Positions 27,170 to 38,843 of a DNA stretch of 63,657 nt are shown here, piece by piece. The position numbers and the translations under genes were made by a program. The notes under the pieces were generated by a model, which worked only from the letters and a program-made list of their open reading frames with translations, was not told where the DNA came from and made no database searches. The DNA lies in contig JAJXZF010000062.1 of the NCBI GenBank assembly GCA_021780225.1, positions 1 to 63,657 of the forward strand. Reading direction: 5' to 3'. Each line of letters begins with the position of its first letter. Within the stretch, counting starts at the first letter, position 1. The stretch is from Deltaproteobacteria bacterium. Its GTDB lineage: Bacteria; Desulfobacterota; Binatia; Binatales; Binataceae.

Positions 27170-29659
27170 ATGCACAAAAGCCTCAAAATCGTCGGCGCGC
27201 TGATCGGCGTGCTGGTTCTGATCATCGCGGCGGTCTTTGGTTACGCCGTCCTGAACCTCAATTCGATAATCGCGGCTCAACGCGGGCGAATCCTGGCGAG
27301 CGCCAGCGACGCATTGGGCCGTGAAGTCGATGTGGGTTCAATCACCGCAAGCCTGGGATGGGGCGTCGCGATCGATCTGAAAGCGGTCAAAATCGCCGAC
27401 GATCCAGCTTTTTCGCCCGAGCCGTTTGTGCAGGCGGACAACGTCGATCTGAAAGTCGATCTGCTTCCGCTGCTGGCGAAACATCTGCACGTTTCGGAAT
27501 TGATCCTTGAGCAACCTGCGGTGCGGATTATCCGCGACCGCGCCGGCGCGCTGAATGTCGGCACGATCGGCAAAAAAGGTTCGATGCCGGCGCAAACCGG
27601 GACGGCCGGCGTTCCGCAAAATCGGCCGGCCGCGCCGCCCGTCAACGCGGGGCCGGAATCGCCTGTGCAAGCCGCACCAAGGCCCAAAGCGGGCGGCGAA
27701 GAGAGATTGAACGCGCTCGCGGTGAACGCCTTTACGATCGATCAGGGTACGGTCGTTTATCAGGACCTGGCCGCGGGCGGCGCGCCGCTCAAGGTCCGCA
27801 ACGTCGATCTGAAAGTTCGCGATTTTCGCTTCGACCAGCCGTTCGCTGTCACGCTGGCGCTGGCCGCGCTCGGCGATCGGCAGAATCTGACGGTCAGCGG
27901 AACCGCCGGGCCGCTCGCGCGCGACGCGCGGCTTGACCCGAAAGCGGCGGCGCTCGCACTCAAGGCGCGGTTGGGACCGCTGACCCTCGCGCAACTGCGG
28001 ACGATTCCGCAGTTGGCCAAGGCGCTGCCGCCGGCGCTTGACGTAAGCGGCCCGGTCGCCGCGACCGCGATGATCGGCGGCACGGCCGGCGCGCCGCGAA
28101 TCAACGCGCTTGCGGATCTGACCGCGAACGAAATTGCTTTTCCGCCGAAATTCGACAAGCCGGCCGGAGTCGCGCTCAAGGCCGCGCTCGACGGCGGATT
28201 ACAGGACGGCCACCTGCAAATTGCCACGGCGAACCTTGCGCTTGCCGATCTTCAGGCCAAGCTCAGCAATATCTCCGTAAAGCCGGGCGCGATCGGCGCA
28301 CGGGTGGATTCGAACCGATTTGATCTCGCGCCGCTGGCGAAGCTCGCGCCGGCGGCGGCGAAATACAATCCGAGCGGCGCCGCCGAGATTCATAGTGCGG
28401 TTGTCTACGCGAACGGCCAGCCGTCGCTCGACGGCTCCATATTGCTGAGTGGAGTGAACGTCAGTCCGACCGGCGGCAAGACGCCGCCGGTCGGTAATCT
28501 TGGCGGTACGATTAAATTTGCCGGCCAAGGCGCCACCGTAGGGCCGCTCGATTTCACGGTCGGCTCGGCCGGTCGTGGACGATTGCTGGCGGCGGCGAAA
28601 ACGCTTCAACCGCTGGATACGACCTATCAGCTCAATATCGACCGGCTCAATATCGCGGAAATCGATCCGAGCCGCGCGAAATTCGGGGCCGGGCAGATTG
28701 CCGGACTCGCCGCCGCGGGCACGGTGCGGATAGCCGGCGGCGCGCCGCAAGGCACGGTGCGGGCGACGGCGGCCTCCGGGATGGTCGCGAATGTGAATTT
28801 CACCAATTTCGCGATCGACGCCGCATACGCGGACCAGCGCGCGAATATCAATTCGCTCAAGCTCAACGCCTTCTCGGGCGCGCTTCAGGCTTCGGGCGTG
28901 GCGACGATCGGCGCGGTTCCGGCCTTCGACATGCAAGTCGCGACGCGGAACGTCGATCTGCGGCAGATGCTGACGGCCGCGAAATCGAAGGCCGCCGACA
29001 AGGTCCGCGGTTTGTTGACCGCGAGCGTCAAAGTACGCGGGCGCGGCAAGAACTTCGACGCGATCAAGCCGACCATGATGGGCGCCGGAGCGGCGCGGGT
29101 CGAACAGGGCGAGTTGGTTGGCGTGAACGTTGTGGCGCAGGCGTTGGACAAGGTGGACAACGTGCCGGGTATCGGCGCGCTCTTGCCGATGTCGGTCGTC
29201 GCGAACCATCCCGAGCTGTTCAAATCGCCGAACACCGATTTGCGGCAGGCGAGCCTGAGTTTCACGATTAACGGGCCGCGGCTCACGACCAGCGATTTGC
29301 GCGTCGATTCGGCCGATTACACCGTATTTGGAAGCGGCTGGTTCGATCTCGACCAGCAGATCGACATGAAGGCGAAAATCCTGATGTCGCCGGCGTTCAG
29401 CCGCGAAACGATCGCCGCGAAGCGGAACGTCAGCTATCTGGCGACCAGCAGCGGCCAGATTGAAATACCGCTCCAAATCAGCGGCCGGCTGCCGAAGCCC
29501 GCGGTCGTGCCCGACGTCGGTATTCTGGCGCAGCGGGCGGCGGCGCATGCGGTGCAAGGCGGGCTGGGTAAATTGCTGAATAAAAAGGGCCTCGGCGGCC
29601 TGTTTGGCGGAGGTTCAGGCGGCGGGAGCTCGAATCCGTTCAAGAGCCTGTTTCACTGA
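27170..29659 (+). CDS. AsmA family protein
   Basis: The 829-aa protein has an N-terminal membrane anchor (SLKIVGALIGVLVLIIAAVFGYAV) and a long periplasmic region of repeating beta strands, typical of AsmA-like bridge proteins that carry phospholipids towards the outer membrane. The AsmA N-terminal domain includes IIAAQRGRILASASDALGREV; a Gly/Pro/Ala-rich insertion lies around residues 140-175. The C-terminal AsmA domain ends in a Gly/Ser-rich tail (GLFGGGSGGGSS). GAGGGAG lies seven bases before ATG 27170, which decides the start. Confidence 0.85.
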   Translation: MHKSLKIVGALIGVLVLIIAAVFGYAVLNLNSIIAAQRGRILASASDALGREVDVGSITASLGWGVAIDLKAVKIADDPAFSPEPFVQADNVDLKVDLLPLLAKHLHVSELILEQPAVRIIRDRAGALNVGTIGKKGSMPAQTGTAGVPQNRPAAPPVNAGPESPVQAAPRPKAGGEERLNALAVNAFTIDQGTVVYQDLAAGGAPLKVRNVDLKVRDFRFDQPFAVTLALAALGDRQNLTVSGTAGPLARDARLDPKAAALALKARLGPLTLAQLRTIPQLAKALPPALDVSGPVAATAMIGGTAGAPRINALADLTANEIAFPPKFDKPAGVALKAALDGGLQDGHLQIATANLALADLQAKLSNISVKPGAIGARVDSNRFDLAPLAKLAPAAAKYNPSGAAEIHSAVVYANGQPSLDGSILLSGVNVSPTGGKTPPVGNLGGTIKFAGQGATVGPLDFTVGSAGRGRLLAAAKTLQPLDTTYQLNIDRLNIAEIDPSRAKFGAGQIAGLAAAGTVRIAGGAPQGTVRATAASGMVANVNFTNFAIDAAYADQRANINSLKLNAFSGALQASGVATIGAVPAFDMQVATRNVDLRQMLTAAKSKAADKVRGLLTASVKVRGRGKNFDAIKPTMMGAGAARVEQGELVGVNVVAQALDKVDNVPGIGALLPMSVVANHPELFKSPNTDLRQASLSFTINGPRLTTSDLRVDSADYTVFGSGWFDLDQQIDMKAKILMSPAFSRETIAAKRNVSYLATSSGQIEIPLQISGRLPKPAVVPDVGILAQRAAAHAVQGGLGKLLNKKGLGGLFGGGSGGGSSNPFKSLFH

Positions 29660-29678
29660 GCGGGGCGCGGCGGCGCGG

Positions 29679-31850
29679 TCATCCGCCGATCCGCACGATC
29701 GTCGCGCCCGCGCCGCCGTCGCGCGGATCGGCCTGACGGAATGCGGCGCAATAAGGCGAGCCGCTTAGATAATCGTGCACCGCTTTCTTCAAGGCGCCGG
29801 AACCGATGCCGTGAACGACGCGGACTTCGGCGCGATTGGCGAGATAAGCCTGATCCAAAAACTCTTCGAGCCGGCGCAGCGCCTCGCCCGTGCGCATCCC
29901 GAGCAGATTCAATTCGCCGCGTTCGGACTCTGACGCGCTGACCGTGATGCGCGGTTCGCGCGGCGCGGCGGGCGCGGGCCGGGCGCGGCGCAGCCGTTCG
30001 CGCGCGACTTCGATGCGCAGGCCGCCGCGGCCGACGATCGCGCGCTGCTCGTCGAGGGCGAGCAACTCGCCGCGAATCTCGCCCAGTTCAACCTGATCGC
30101 CAACCTTGAGCGGGGCTTCGCCGGCGACGCCGGCCGGCGCGGCGGGCGCCGGGGCGAGCGTTTCGATCTTCTCGGCGGCAGCCGCGATCGCGCGTCCAAG
30201 GTCGCGCCGCGTCTTCGCTCCGGCTTTGATTTCGGCGAGAATCGCGGCGCCTTCGCGCCGCAAATCTTCGATTACTCCGGCGCCTTCGGCGCGGAGGCGG
30301 TCGCGCTCGCGGCGCGCGCCGGCGCGCATCCGTTCGGCGGCGTCGCGTGCCCGGCTTTCGCTTTCAGCCAGTTCGCGTTCGCGCGCGGCGAGGCGCTGGT
30401 TCTGTTCATGCAGGCGGGCGCGTTCCGCTTCGAGCCGGCGCAACGCTTCGGCCAGTTCGGCGCTTCCGGCCGGCAGCGCCGCTTCGGCGGAGTCGACGAT
30501 CGCGGCGGGCAGGCCGAGCCGGCGCGCGATCGCAAGGCCGTAGCTCTGGCCGATGGTATGCGGCTTGAGGCGATAGAGCGGCGCCAGCCGCTCGGCGTCG
30601 AAATCGACCGCCGCGGCGTCGAAACCGGCGCGCGAGTAGGCATGGAGCTTGACCGCGGTCGAATGAGTGGCGACCGCGACCAGACAGTTGCGCGCCGCCA
30701 GATAGTCCATCAGGGCGATCGCCAGCGCCGCGCCCTCGACCGGGTCGGTGCCGCCTCCGGGTTCGTCGAGAATTATCAGCGAAGGAGCGTGCAGCGCCCC
30801 GATAATTTCGGAAAGATTGGCGATATGGGCGGCGAAGCTGGAGAGGCTCGCGGCGATCGATTGTTCGTCGCCGATATCGGCGAAGACGCCGCGAAACACC
30901 GCGATGCGCCCGCCCGCCGCGATCGGCGGCAACAGGCCCGCCTGCGCCATCAGGGCGAACAATCCGAGCGTCTTGAGCGCGACGGTTTTGCCGCCGGTGT
31001 TGGGGCCGGAAATCACGATGCCGTGCTGGCCGGGCGCGATGCGCAGATCGATCGGCACGACTTCACGGCCGGCGGCGAGCAGCAGCGGATGGCGCGCGGC
31101 GGTGAATTCGACGCCGCCGTCGGCGGCGATTTCCGGTTCGGCGCCGCCGAAGCGTTCCGCGAAAATCGCGCGCGCGTTGAGCGCGTCGAGCTCGACCAGC
31201 GCGTGATAGGTCATTTCCAGCTCGGCAAGATACCCGCGCACCATCGCGGTGAGCCGCATCAGCAGCCGGTATTCTTCGGCCTCGGCCTCCCGCTCGAGCA
31301 TCATCAGGCGGTTGTTCAGTTCGACTGCCCAGATCGGTTCGACGAAAAGAGTTTCGCCCGAAACCGAACGGTCCTGCACGATGCCTTCGAGCCGTTCGGA
31401 GTAATTCAGCTTGAGCGGCAGCACGAAACGCCGGTTGCGCACGGTCACAATATGGTCGGAGACGATCGGCTCCATCCCGGCCGCCGTGAGCGAGCGGGCG
31501 AGGCGGGGCCGGGTCTCGACCCGGGAGCGCAGAAAGGCTTCGGCGGTGCGTGCGGCGATTACGAAATCGCGGATGCGCACGAGCGAGGCGCCGTTGAGCA
31601 CCGCGTCTTCGGGCGCCGCGCCCAGCAGATGCGGCCGCTGGTCGTCGAATTCGTCGATCGGCACGGAGCCGGAGCGGCCGCGCAAGTCGAGCAGCTCGGC
31701 GGTCGCGCGCAGCCGATCGCGCACGGCGCCGGGATTGCCGGACGGCCGCAGCGCATCGAGCGCGCGCCGGCCCGGTTCGGAGGCCGCGAAGCCGCGGACC
31801 AGCGCGATCACCTTGTCGAATTCCAGCGCTTTCAAGTCGCGTTCACGCAT
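29679..31850 (-). CDS. mutS2: Endonuclease MutS2
   Basis: The 723-aa product has MutS core/lever and ATPase domains (Walker A GPNTGGKTVALKTLG, Walker B LIILDEPGGGTDPVEG), a long Glu/Arg-rich coiled coil (about 510-600) and a C-terminal Smr nuclease domain (VRVVHGIGSGALKKAVHDYL). It is the MutS2 type, which lacks the mismatch-reading domain and acts on recombination intermediates or collided ribosomes. The start is MRERDLKALEFDKV at 31850, or MVFT four codons upstream; a much longer upstream frame is a shadow. Confidence 0.92.
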   Translation of the reverse strand: MRERDLKALEFDKVIALVRGFAASEPGRRALDALRPSGNPGAVRDRLRATAELLDLRGRSGSVPIDEFDDQRPHLLGAAPEDAVLNGASLVRIRDFVIAARTAEAFLRSRVETRPRLARSLTAAGMEPIVSDHIVTVRNRRFVLPLKLNYSERLEGIVQDRSVSGETLFVEPIWAVELNNRLMMLEREAEAEEYRLLMRLTAMVRGYLAELEMTYHALVELDALNARAIFAERFGGAEPEIAADGGVEFTAARHPLLLAAGREVVPIDLRIAPGQHGIVISGPNTGGKTVALKTLGLFALMAQAGLLPPIAAGGRIAVFRGVFADIGDEQSIAASLSSFAAHIANLSEIIGALHAPSLIILDEPGGGTDPVEGAALAIALMDYLAARNCLVAVATHSTAVKLHAYSRAGFDAAAVDFDAERLAPLYRLKPHTIGQSYGLAIARRLGLPAAIVDSAEAALPAGSAELAEALRRLEAERARLHEQNQRLAARERELAESESRARDAAERMRAGARRERDRLRAEGAGVIEDLRREGAAILAEIKAGAKTRRDLGRAIAAAAEKIETLAPAPAAPAGVAGEAPLKVGDQVELGEIRGELLALDEQRAIVGRGGLRIEVARERLRRARPAPAAPREPRITVSASESERGELNLLGMRTGEALRRLEEFLDQAYLANRAEVRVVHGIGSGALKKAVHDYLSGSPYCAAFRQADPRDGGAGATIVRIGG

Positions 31851-31986
31851 CGTAAAAACCATGCGCGCGGCGCGCGCGGATCGCAATCGGCGGTTTGCGC
31901 GCGGCTTTGCCGGAAACGGCCGCGAGCCTGTAAAAATAGACGCGGCGCGGGGCGCGATGCGCGCCGGCCGCGCGAGGTGAGCAGGA

Positions 31987-33600
31987 ATGGAACGAATCGA
32001 ATCGCGGATCGATCTCAATAGCGCGGACTTCCGGCGTAATCGCGAGGCGATGACGGCGCAATGCGATCGGCTGCGGGCGGAGATCGAGCGAATCCGGCAG
32101 GGCGGTCCCGAAGCGGCGCGCCGCCGCCATGTCGAGCGGGGAAAACTGCTGGTGCGCGACCGGATCGCGCGGCTGCTCGATCGCGGCAGTCCCTTTCTCG
32201 AACTGTCCGCACTCGCCGCCTTTGGGATGTACGGCAACGACGCGCCCGCCGCGAGTATCGTGACCGGAATCGGCCGAATCCAGGGGCGCGAGACGGTGAT
32301 CGTCGCCAACGACGCGACGGTCAAGGGCGGGACCTATTATCCGATCACCGTGAAAAAACATCTCAGGGCGCAGGAAATCGCGATCGAGAACCGGCTGCCG
32401 TGCGTTTATCTGGTCGATTCGGGAGGCGCGTTTTTGCCGCTGCAATCGGAAGTGTTTCCTGATCGCGAGCATTTCGGAAGAATCTTCTACAATATGGCGC
32501 GGATGTCGGCGGCCGGAGTCGCGCAGGTCGCCGCCGTGATGGGTTCGTGCACGGCGGGCGGCGCCTATGTTCCCGCGATGGCCGACGAGAACATAATCGT
32601 GCGCGGGCAGGGGACGATTTTTCTCGGCGGTCCGCCGCTGGTGCGCGCCGCGACCGGCGAGATCGTCACCGCCGAGGATCTGGGCGGCGGCGACGTGCAT
32701 ACCCGGCTCTCCGGCGTGAGCGACCATCTGGCGGACAACGACGAGCACGCGCTGGAGATCGTGCGATCGATTTTCGAGAATCTCGGGCCGCGCGCCGCAT
32801 CCGATTTGCTGCCGCCGGCGGAACCCGAAGATCCCTACTACGATCCTGCCGAACTTTACGGCGTCATTTCGCCCGATCCGCGCAAGCCCTACGAGGTGCG
32901 CGAGGTGATCGCGCGGATTGTCGATGGCAGCCGGATGCAGGAGTTCAAGGCGCGCTACGGCGCGACCCTGGTGTGCGGCTTCGCGCGGATTCACGGCTAC
33001 CCGGTCGGGATAATCGCCAATAACGGCGTGCTGTTCAGCGAGTCCGCGCTGAAGGCGGCGCATTTTATCGAGCTGTGTTGCGCGCGCCGCGTCCCGCTGA
33101 TTTTCCTGCAGAACATCACCGGGTTCATCGTCGGCAAGCGCTACGAGCAGGGCGGAATCGCGAAAGACGGCGCCAAGATGGTCAACGCGGTCGCGAACGC
33201 GCAGGTGCCGAAGTTCACGGTGGTGATCGGCGCATCGAACGGCGCGGGCAATTACGGGATGTGCGGACGGGCCTATTCGCCGCGCCTGATGTTCATGTGG
33301 CCGAACGCGCGCATCTCGGTGATGGGCGGCGAACAGGCCGCGAATACCCTGCTGACGGTCAAGCTCGATCAGCTTGCGCGCGAGGGCGGGTCGATGTCGT
33401 CCGAGGAGCAGGCCGAGTTCATGCGTCCGACGCTCGAAAAATACGAATACGAGTCGAGCTGCTATTACGCCAGCGCGCGCCTGTGGGACGACGGCGTGAT
33501 CGATCCGCTGGAGACGCGGGCCGCGCTCGCGCTCGGAATCGCGGCGTCGCTCAACGCCGGAATTCCCGCGCCAGCGGGCTTCGGCGTCTTTCGGATGTGA
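31987..33600 (+). CDS. Acyl-CoA carboxylase beta subunit, methylcrotonyl-CoA carboxylase-like
   Basis: The 537-aa carboxyltransferase has the two crotonase-like halves of the family. [14 protein letters not shown] (N-half) and [31 protein letters not shown] (C-half, given as two blocks) are close to MccB/LiuB and geranyl-CoA carboxylase rather than propionyl-CoA carboxylase. It moves carboxyl from biotin to an acyl-CoA. The alpha subunit (biotin carboxylase/BCCP) is not in this window, so the complete enzyme depends on a gene elsewhere. The GNAT gene follows after 10 bases. Confidence 0.86.
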   Translation: MERIESRIDLNSADFRRNREAMTAQCDRLRAEIERIRQGGPEAARRRHVERGKLLVRDRIARLLDRGSPFLELSALAAFGMYGNDAPAASIVTGIGRIQGRETVIVANDATVKGGTYYPITVKKHLRAQEIAIENRLPCVYLVDSGGAFLPLQSEVFPDREHFGRIFYNMARMSAAGVAQVAAVMGSCTAGGAYVPAMADENIIVRGQGTIFLGGPPLVRAATGEIVTAEDLGGGDVHTRLSGVSDHLADNDEHALEIVRSIFENLGPRAASDLLPPAEPEDPYYDPAELYGVISPDPRKPYEVREVIARIVDGSRMQEFKARYGATLVCGFARIHGYPVGIIANNGVLFSESALKAAHFIELCCARRVPLIFLQNITGFIVGKRYEQGGIAKDGAKMVNAVANAQVPKFTVVIGASNGAGNYGMCGRAYSPRLMFMWPNARISVMGGEQAANTLLTVKLDQLAREGGSMSSEEQAEFMRPTLEKYEYESSCYYASARLWDDGVIDPLETRAALALGIAASLNAGIPAPAGFGVFRM

Positions 33601-33610
33601 GGACACACCG

Positions 33611-34252
33611 ATGGAAAATCAAGCGGGCCGGCCCGAAGTGGCGTTGTTTTTTCCCGGCCAGGATCGCGAGGCGGCGGCCGTGCTGGCCCGCGCTTTCGTC
33701 AACGATCCGCTGGTCGCGGCGATCGTCGGCGCCGGCGCGCCCGAGCAGGATCGAATCCGCCGGATGACCGGATTGTTCGGCGTGATGCTGGCCGACCAGC
33801 GCCATCATGGCCAGCCGACGGTGGGCGTGCTCGATGACGGTCGCGTCGCCGTCGCCGCGATTATTGAACAAGTCGCGCACGCATCGAGCAGCATCGGAAC
33901 CATCCTGAGCGGAATCACGCAGTTGCCGGCGCTGATGAGCGCGCTCGGCTTCGACGGGCTGCGCCGGGCGATCGCCGCGCTCGACACGCTGCTCAAGAAC
34001 CGGCCGCCCGAGCCGCATCTCTACCTCAACGTGCTGGGCGTCGATCCGCCGTTCCAGCGCCGCCATTTTGGAATCGCGATGCTCGACTTTCTGCGCGAGC
34101 AGACCCGCAAACGGCCCGATCTGGCCGGCGTCTATCTGGAAACCGCGACCGAAGCCAACGTCGCCTACTACACGCGATGCGGCTATCGCGTGATCGGCGA
34201 GTTCGCGCCGATTGGCGTGCGGATGTGGCGGATGATGCAGCCGCGCGCCTGA
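33611..34252 (+). CDS. GNAT family N-acetyltransferase
   Basis: The 213-aa product starts 11 bases after the carboxylase stop with GAGGA overlapping it, so it is translationally linked. The acetyl-CoA-binding region is seen in YLNVLGVDPPFQRRHFGIAMLDFLREQ (as two blocks), where VDPPFQRRHFGIA matches the V-x-P-x-x-Q-x-x-G-x-G/A pyrophosphate loop; VYLETATEANVAYYTRCGYRVIGEF is the C-terminal strand-helix. The acceptor is unknown. Confidence 0.83.
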   Translation: MENQAGRPEVALFFPGQDREAAAVLARAFVNDPLVAAIVGAGAPEQDRIRRMTGLFGVMLADQRHHGQPTVGVLDDGRVAVAAIIEQVAHASSSIGTILSGITQLPALMSALGFDGLRRAIAALDTLLKNRPPEPHLYLNVLGVDPPFQRRHFGIAMLDFLREQTRKRPDLAGVYLETATEANVAYYTRCGYRVIGEFAPIGVRMWRMMQPRA

Positions 34253-34325
34253 ATTCCGGCGCTTGTGCCGCGGATCGCGCGATGGTTTGATCCGCGGCGC
34301 AACCTCGCAATTTCAAGGAGTCGCG

Positions 34326-35462
34326 ATGGCGCGTTCGTATGCGGTAATCGACGCCGACGGGCATGTGCTCGAACCGGCGAATATGTGGCTGGAATATATC
34401 GAAGCGAAATTCCGCGACCGCGCGCCGCGCATTATCGTCAATGACGAGGGCGCGGAGATCATGGCGCTCGGCGATCGCGAAATGACCGATAACGGTCCGG
34501 GCCGCCGGCGCGTTAAAATCGGCGCGACCGGCGCGATCGGCGCGCGCGAAGGCAGGGTCTCCGTGTGGGGAAAATACGCCGAAGGCAAGCCCGGCGGCTT
34601 CGACCCTCACCAGCGCATCCCGGACATGAACGGCGAAGGCATCGATGCGGCGTTTCTCTATCCGAGCCTCGGCCTGTTCCTCGGCGCGATCGACGACGCC
34701 GAACTTTCGGCCGCCGTATGCCGCGCCTACAACCGCTGGCTGGCCGACTATTGCGCGCCGTATCCGGATCGGCTGTTCGGCGTCGCGATGCTGCCGATGC
34801 AAGCGCTGGAGCTGGCCGTCGCCGAGATGCGCTTCGCCGCGCGCGAGCTGGGCTTTCGCGCCGCGTTCGTCCGGCCGAATCCGTACAACGGGCGGGTGCT
34901 GCACGATCCGGCCAACGACGCGCTCTGGCGCGCGGCGGCCGAGTTGAACCTGGCGATCGGGATTCACAGCGGCGCGGAAAGCGGCCAGCCGACCCTCGCG
35001 ATGGACCGTTTCGAGGGCCATCGCCGCGCGGTGCGTCATTGCGTCGCGCATACGCTGGAGATGATGACGGCGGCGGCGAGCATGATCATGTGCGGACCGT
35101 GCGATCGTTTTCCTGAACTGCGCGTTGGCTTTTTGGAATCGGGCGGCGGCTGGATGGCGGGCTGGCTCGACCGCATGGATCGCCATTTCGACGATCTCGG
35201 AATGAACGACACCGGTTTGCATGCGCGGCCGAGCGAGATTTTCCGCCGTCAGTGCTTCGTTTCGTTCGAGCCGGTCGAAAAGTCGCTGGCGCTGCTGGCC
35301 GATTATATCGGCGCGGAGAATATCCTCTGGGCCACCGATTATCCGCACTTCGACGGCTTTACCGGCGCGCCGCGGATGATCAAATCGATGGGTCTGCCCG
35401 AGACGACGCTCGGCAAGGTGCTGGCCGCCGGCGCGATGCGATTCTACGACCTGAAGCCGTAA
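34326..35462 (+). CDS. Amidohydrolase 2 family protein (TIM-barrel metal-dependent hydrolase/decarboxylase)
   Basis: ATG 34326 has AAGGAG six bases upstream; the 378-aa product begins MARSYAVIDADGHVLEP, where DADGH replaces the usual HxH with a single His. The core has IGIHSGAESGQPT (metal His) and LWATDYPHFDG at the C-terminus with the conserved Asp. This subgroup contains decarboxylases and hydrolases of aromatic acids (ACMSD-like). Substrate not known. It lies 73 bases behind the GNAT gene. Confidence 0.83.
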   Translation: MARSYAVIDADGHVLEPANMWLEYIEAKFRDRAPRIIVNDEGAEIMALGDREMTDNGPGRRRVKIGATGAIGAREGRVSVWGKYAEGKPGGFDPHQRIPDMNGEGIDAAFLYPSLGLFLGAIDDAELSAAVCRAYNRWLADYCAPYPDRLFGVAMLPMQALELAVAEMRFAARELGFRAAFVRPNPYNGRVLHDPANDALWRAAAELNLAIGIHSGAESGQPTLAMDRFEGHRRAVRHCVAHTLEMMTAAASMIMCGPCDRFPELRVGFLESGGGWMAGWLDRMDRHFDDLGMNDTGLHARPSEIFRRQCFVSFEPVEKSLALLADYIGAENILWATDYPHFDGFTGAPRMIKSMGLPETTLGKVLAAGAMRFYDLKP

Positions 35463-36440
35463 TCAATTCGACAGATCGTCGAGCAGCGGCAGGACTTCGT
35501 TGCACAGCCGATCGAACTGAGCGCGCGGGTCCCATCCCGTGATCCGCAGCGCGACCGCTTTGGCCCCGGCGTCGGCGAACCTGCGCAGATGATCGGCGCA
35601 CTCGCGCGGCGTTCCCGCCGCCGTCCAGGCCGCGGCCATCTCGGGCGTGAAAACCGGTCCGTAATATTCGTTGAGAAAGCGGCCGGTCTCTTCGAGCGCG
35701 GCCTGGCGGTCGCGCGCGATATTGACGTTCAGATAGACGGTATTCGGAAACTCCGCCGGGTTTCGATTTTCGTCCTCAAGACAACGCGCGAGTTTGGGCC
35801 AGAGCGACGCGAACAGCCCCGGCCGCACCTCGGCGAGCATAAAACCGTCGGCGGTTTTCGCGACGCGGCGCAACGGCTTTGCGGCTATCGCGGGCTGCGG
35901 ATTGGCGGCGATCCAAATCGGGCACGGCCGCTGTTCCGGCCGCGGCCGGATGGTCGCGTGCTCGAAGGCGCGGAAGCGGCCGGCGAAGCTCACGTCGTCT
36001 TCGCTCCAGAGGCGGCGGCAGATTTCCATGTTTTCGGCCATCCGCGCTCCGCGTTCGCGATCCGGCACACCCCAGACGGCGCCCTCGCGCGCGCTGGTCC
36101 CGCCCAGTCCGATTCCGGTGCAGACCGCGAGTTGCATCCGCCCGCCCGAGAGCGAATCCAGCGACGCCCACTGCGCGGCGAAGACCACCGGATCGCGCAG
36201 CGGAAAGCTCGCCATGCATCCCACTCCCAGCCGCACGCGCGCGGTCGCGGCGGCGAGCGCGCCGAGCGTGGCGATCGGGTCGGGCCGCGCCTTGGCCATG
36301 ATGCTGTCGCCGACCCATACCGAATTGAAGCGCTGGTCGCGATCGGCCGCGCGCGCCAGATCGATCAGATCCGGCCATCCAGCCGCGCCAAACAAGATCG
36401 CGCGCTGCGGCAGCACCAGCCCGATGCCAAGTTGCGCCAT
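35463..36440 (-). CDS. LLM-class F420-dependent oxidoreductase
   Basis: The 325-aa TIM-barrel protein starts MAQLGIGLVLPQRAILFG and has FNSVWVGDSIMAKARPDPIAT, RVRLGVGCMASFPLRDPVV and PCPIWIAANPQPA, the usual three blocks of luciferase-like enzymes. It is only distantly similar to the LLM protein at 7.2-8.3 kb, so the two are not recent copies. Its stop abuts the amidohydrolase stop with no gap (convergent). The cofactor (F420 or FMN) cannot be decided from this sequence alone. Confidence 0.84.
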   Translation of the reverse strand: MAQLGIGLVLPQRAILFGAAGWPDLIDLARAADRDQRFNSVWVGDSIMAKARPDPIATLGALAAATARVRLGVGCMASFPLRDPVVFAAQWASLDSLSGGRMQLAVCTGIGLGGTSAREGAVWGVPDRERGARMAENMEICRRLWSEDDVSFAGRFRAFEHATIRPRPEQRPCPIWIAANPQPAIAAKPLRRVAKTADGFMLAEVRPGLFASLWPKLARCLEDENRNPAEFPNTVYLNVNIARDRQAALEETGRFLNEYYGPVFTPEMAAAWTAAGTPRECADHLRRFADAGAKAVALRITGWDPRAQFDRLCNEVLPLLDDLSN

Positions 36441-36498
36441 CGCGGTTTCTCCCTCGGCCGCCGACCTGCGGCGATCCGCGCCTTGCCGTTCGCCGCGA

Positions 36499-37902
<1,404 letters not shown>

Positions 37903-38132
37903 CGCTTTGAACTCCGTGATTCGCGGTCCCAAACCTTGAGGATCCTAGTCGTTGCGGCGCGGCGGATCGAGACTTCGGCGCGCTTTGGAAAAGCGCCGGC
38001 GCTATGGCGCCGAAGCGCGCAAAGCGTCATAACTGTGGATGGTTGACTTGAATCCGGCCGTGCGCTTTTCTAAACCGCCCGGATCGGACCGGGCCGCCCA
38101 AGCGTAATTTTCCGAGGAGATGACAAGCACCC

Positions 38133-38489
38133 ATGCCGTGGACGATTACCCGCCTTTGCATCGACTGCCTGGACACCGGATGCGTGAGCGTATGTCCGGT
38201 CGATTGCATTTATGAATACGTCGGCGAGGACCGCGCGACCTTTCCAAATCAGCTCTATATCAATCCCGACGAATGTATCGATTGCGGCGCCTGCGAGCCG
38301 GAATGTCCGTGGCAGGCGATCTTTGAAGAGCCGGCGGTGCCCGACGTCTTCAAGAGCGATATCGATCTGAACCACAAAACCACCGAGCTTTCCGATCAGT
38401 TCAAGGTCAAGACCTTCCAGCAGAAGGAGCATCCCACGCCCGAGCAGATTGCGGCCAACAAGGCCAAGTGGGGCTGGACCGAAAGCTGA
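38133..38489 (+). CDS. fdxA: Ferredoxin (two-cluster, FdxA-like)
   Basis: The 118-aa protein has two cluster-binding regions: [20 protein letters not shown] (from Cys9, spaced like a 3Fe-4S/4Fe-4S site of the 7Fe type) and [17 protein letters not shown] (4Fe-4S). The C-terminal extension (about 70-118) is charged and ends AKWGWTES, as in the FdxA family of bacterial electron carriers. GAGGAG precedes the ATG. Confidence 0.88.
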   Translation: MPWTITRLCIDCLDTGCVSVCPVDCIYEYVGEDRATFPNQLYINPDECIDCGACEPECPWQAIFEEPAVPDVFKSDIDLNHKTTELSDQFKVKTFQQKEHPTPEQIAANKAKWGWTES

Positions 38490-38513
38490 AGCGCCGCCCG
38501 CAACGAAATCTCC

Positions 38514-38548
38514 GCGCGGACGCGCGCGCCTCGACGCCGCGTCCGCGC
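38514..38548 (+). terminator. Hairpin after the ferredoxin gene, probable terminator
   Basis: GCGCGGACGCG and CGCGTCCGCGC make a perfect 11-base-pair stem with a 13-base loop, 25 bases behind the stop codon. A real T-run is missing, so termination is probable but not certain. Confidence 0.45.
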
Positions 38549-38647
38549 ATCGCCTTTCGTCGTCATATCGATCATCGACGCTGTAACGTCCGTCGGCGCG
38601 CGCCGGATTGGCGACCGCTTGCGGTCGTTCGCCGAAGGCGGGTTTAA

Positions 38648-38827
38648 TCAGGATTGGGAATCGTCGTCGCGTTCCGGATCGTAGGGCTTGAAAAAGGGTA
38701 TCTTGATGCCCTGTTCAATGATTTTCATGGGCGGAGGCGTCGGCTTTTCCCGATTTGATTCCGTCGCCATGCCTGTTTCGGCATGATCTGCGGCTGTTTT
38801 CGGTTTGGCTTTTTGGAAGAACCACAC
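38648..38827 (-). CDS. Small hypothetical protein (59 aa)
   Basis: A short frame starts at GTG 38827 (VWFFQKAKPK) or at ATG 38770 (MATESNREKPTPPPMK) and ends at 38648 behind PYDPERDDDSQS. It lies 16 bases behind the jag stop on the same strand, so it may be the last gene of the rpmH-jag operon. It is polar, with a Pro-rich centre and an acidic tail; no family is recognised. Confidence 0.4.
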   Translation of the reverse strand: MWFFQKAKPKTAADHAETGMATESNREKPTPPPMKIIEQGIKIPFFKPYDPERDDDSQS

Positions 38828-38843
38828 GGTTTAAGCGCCAGCT

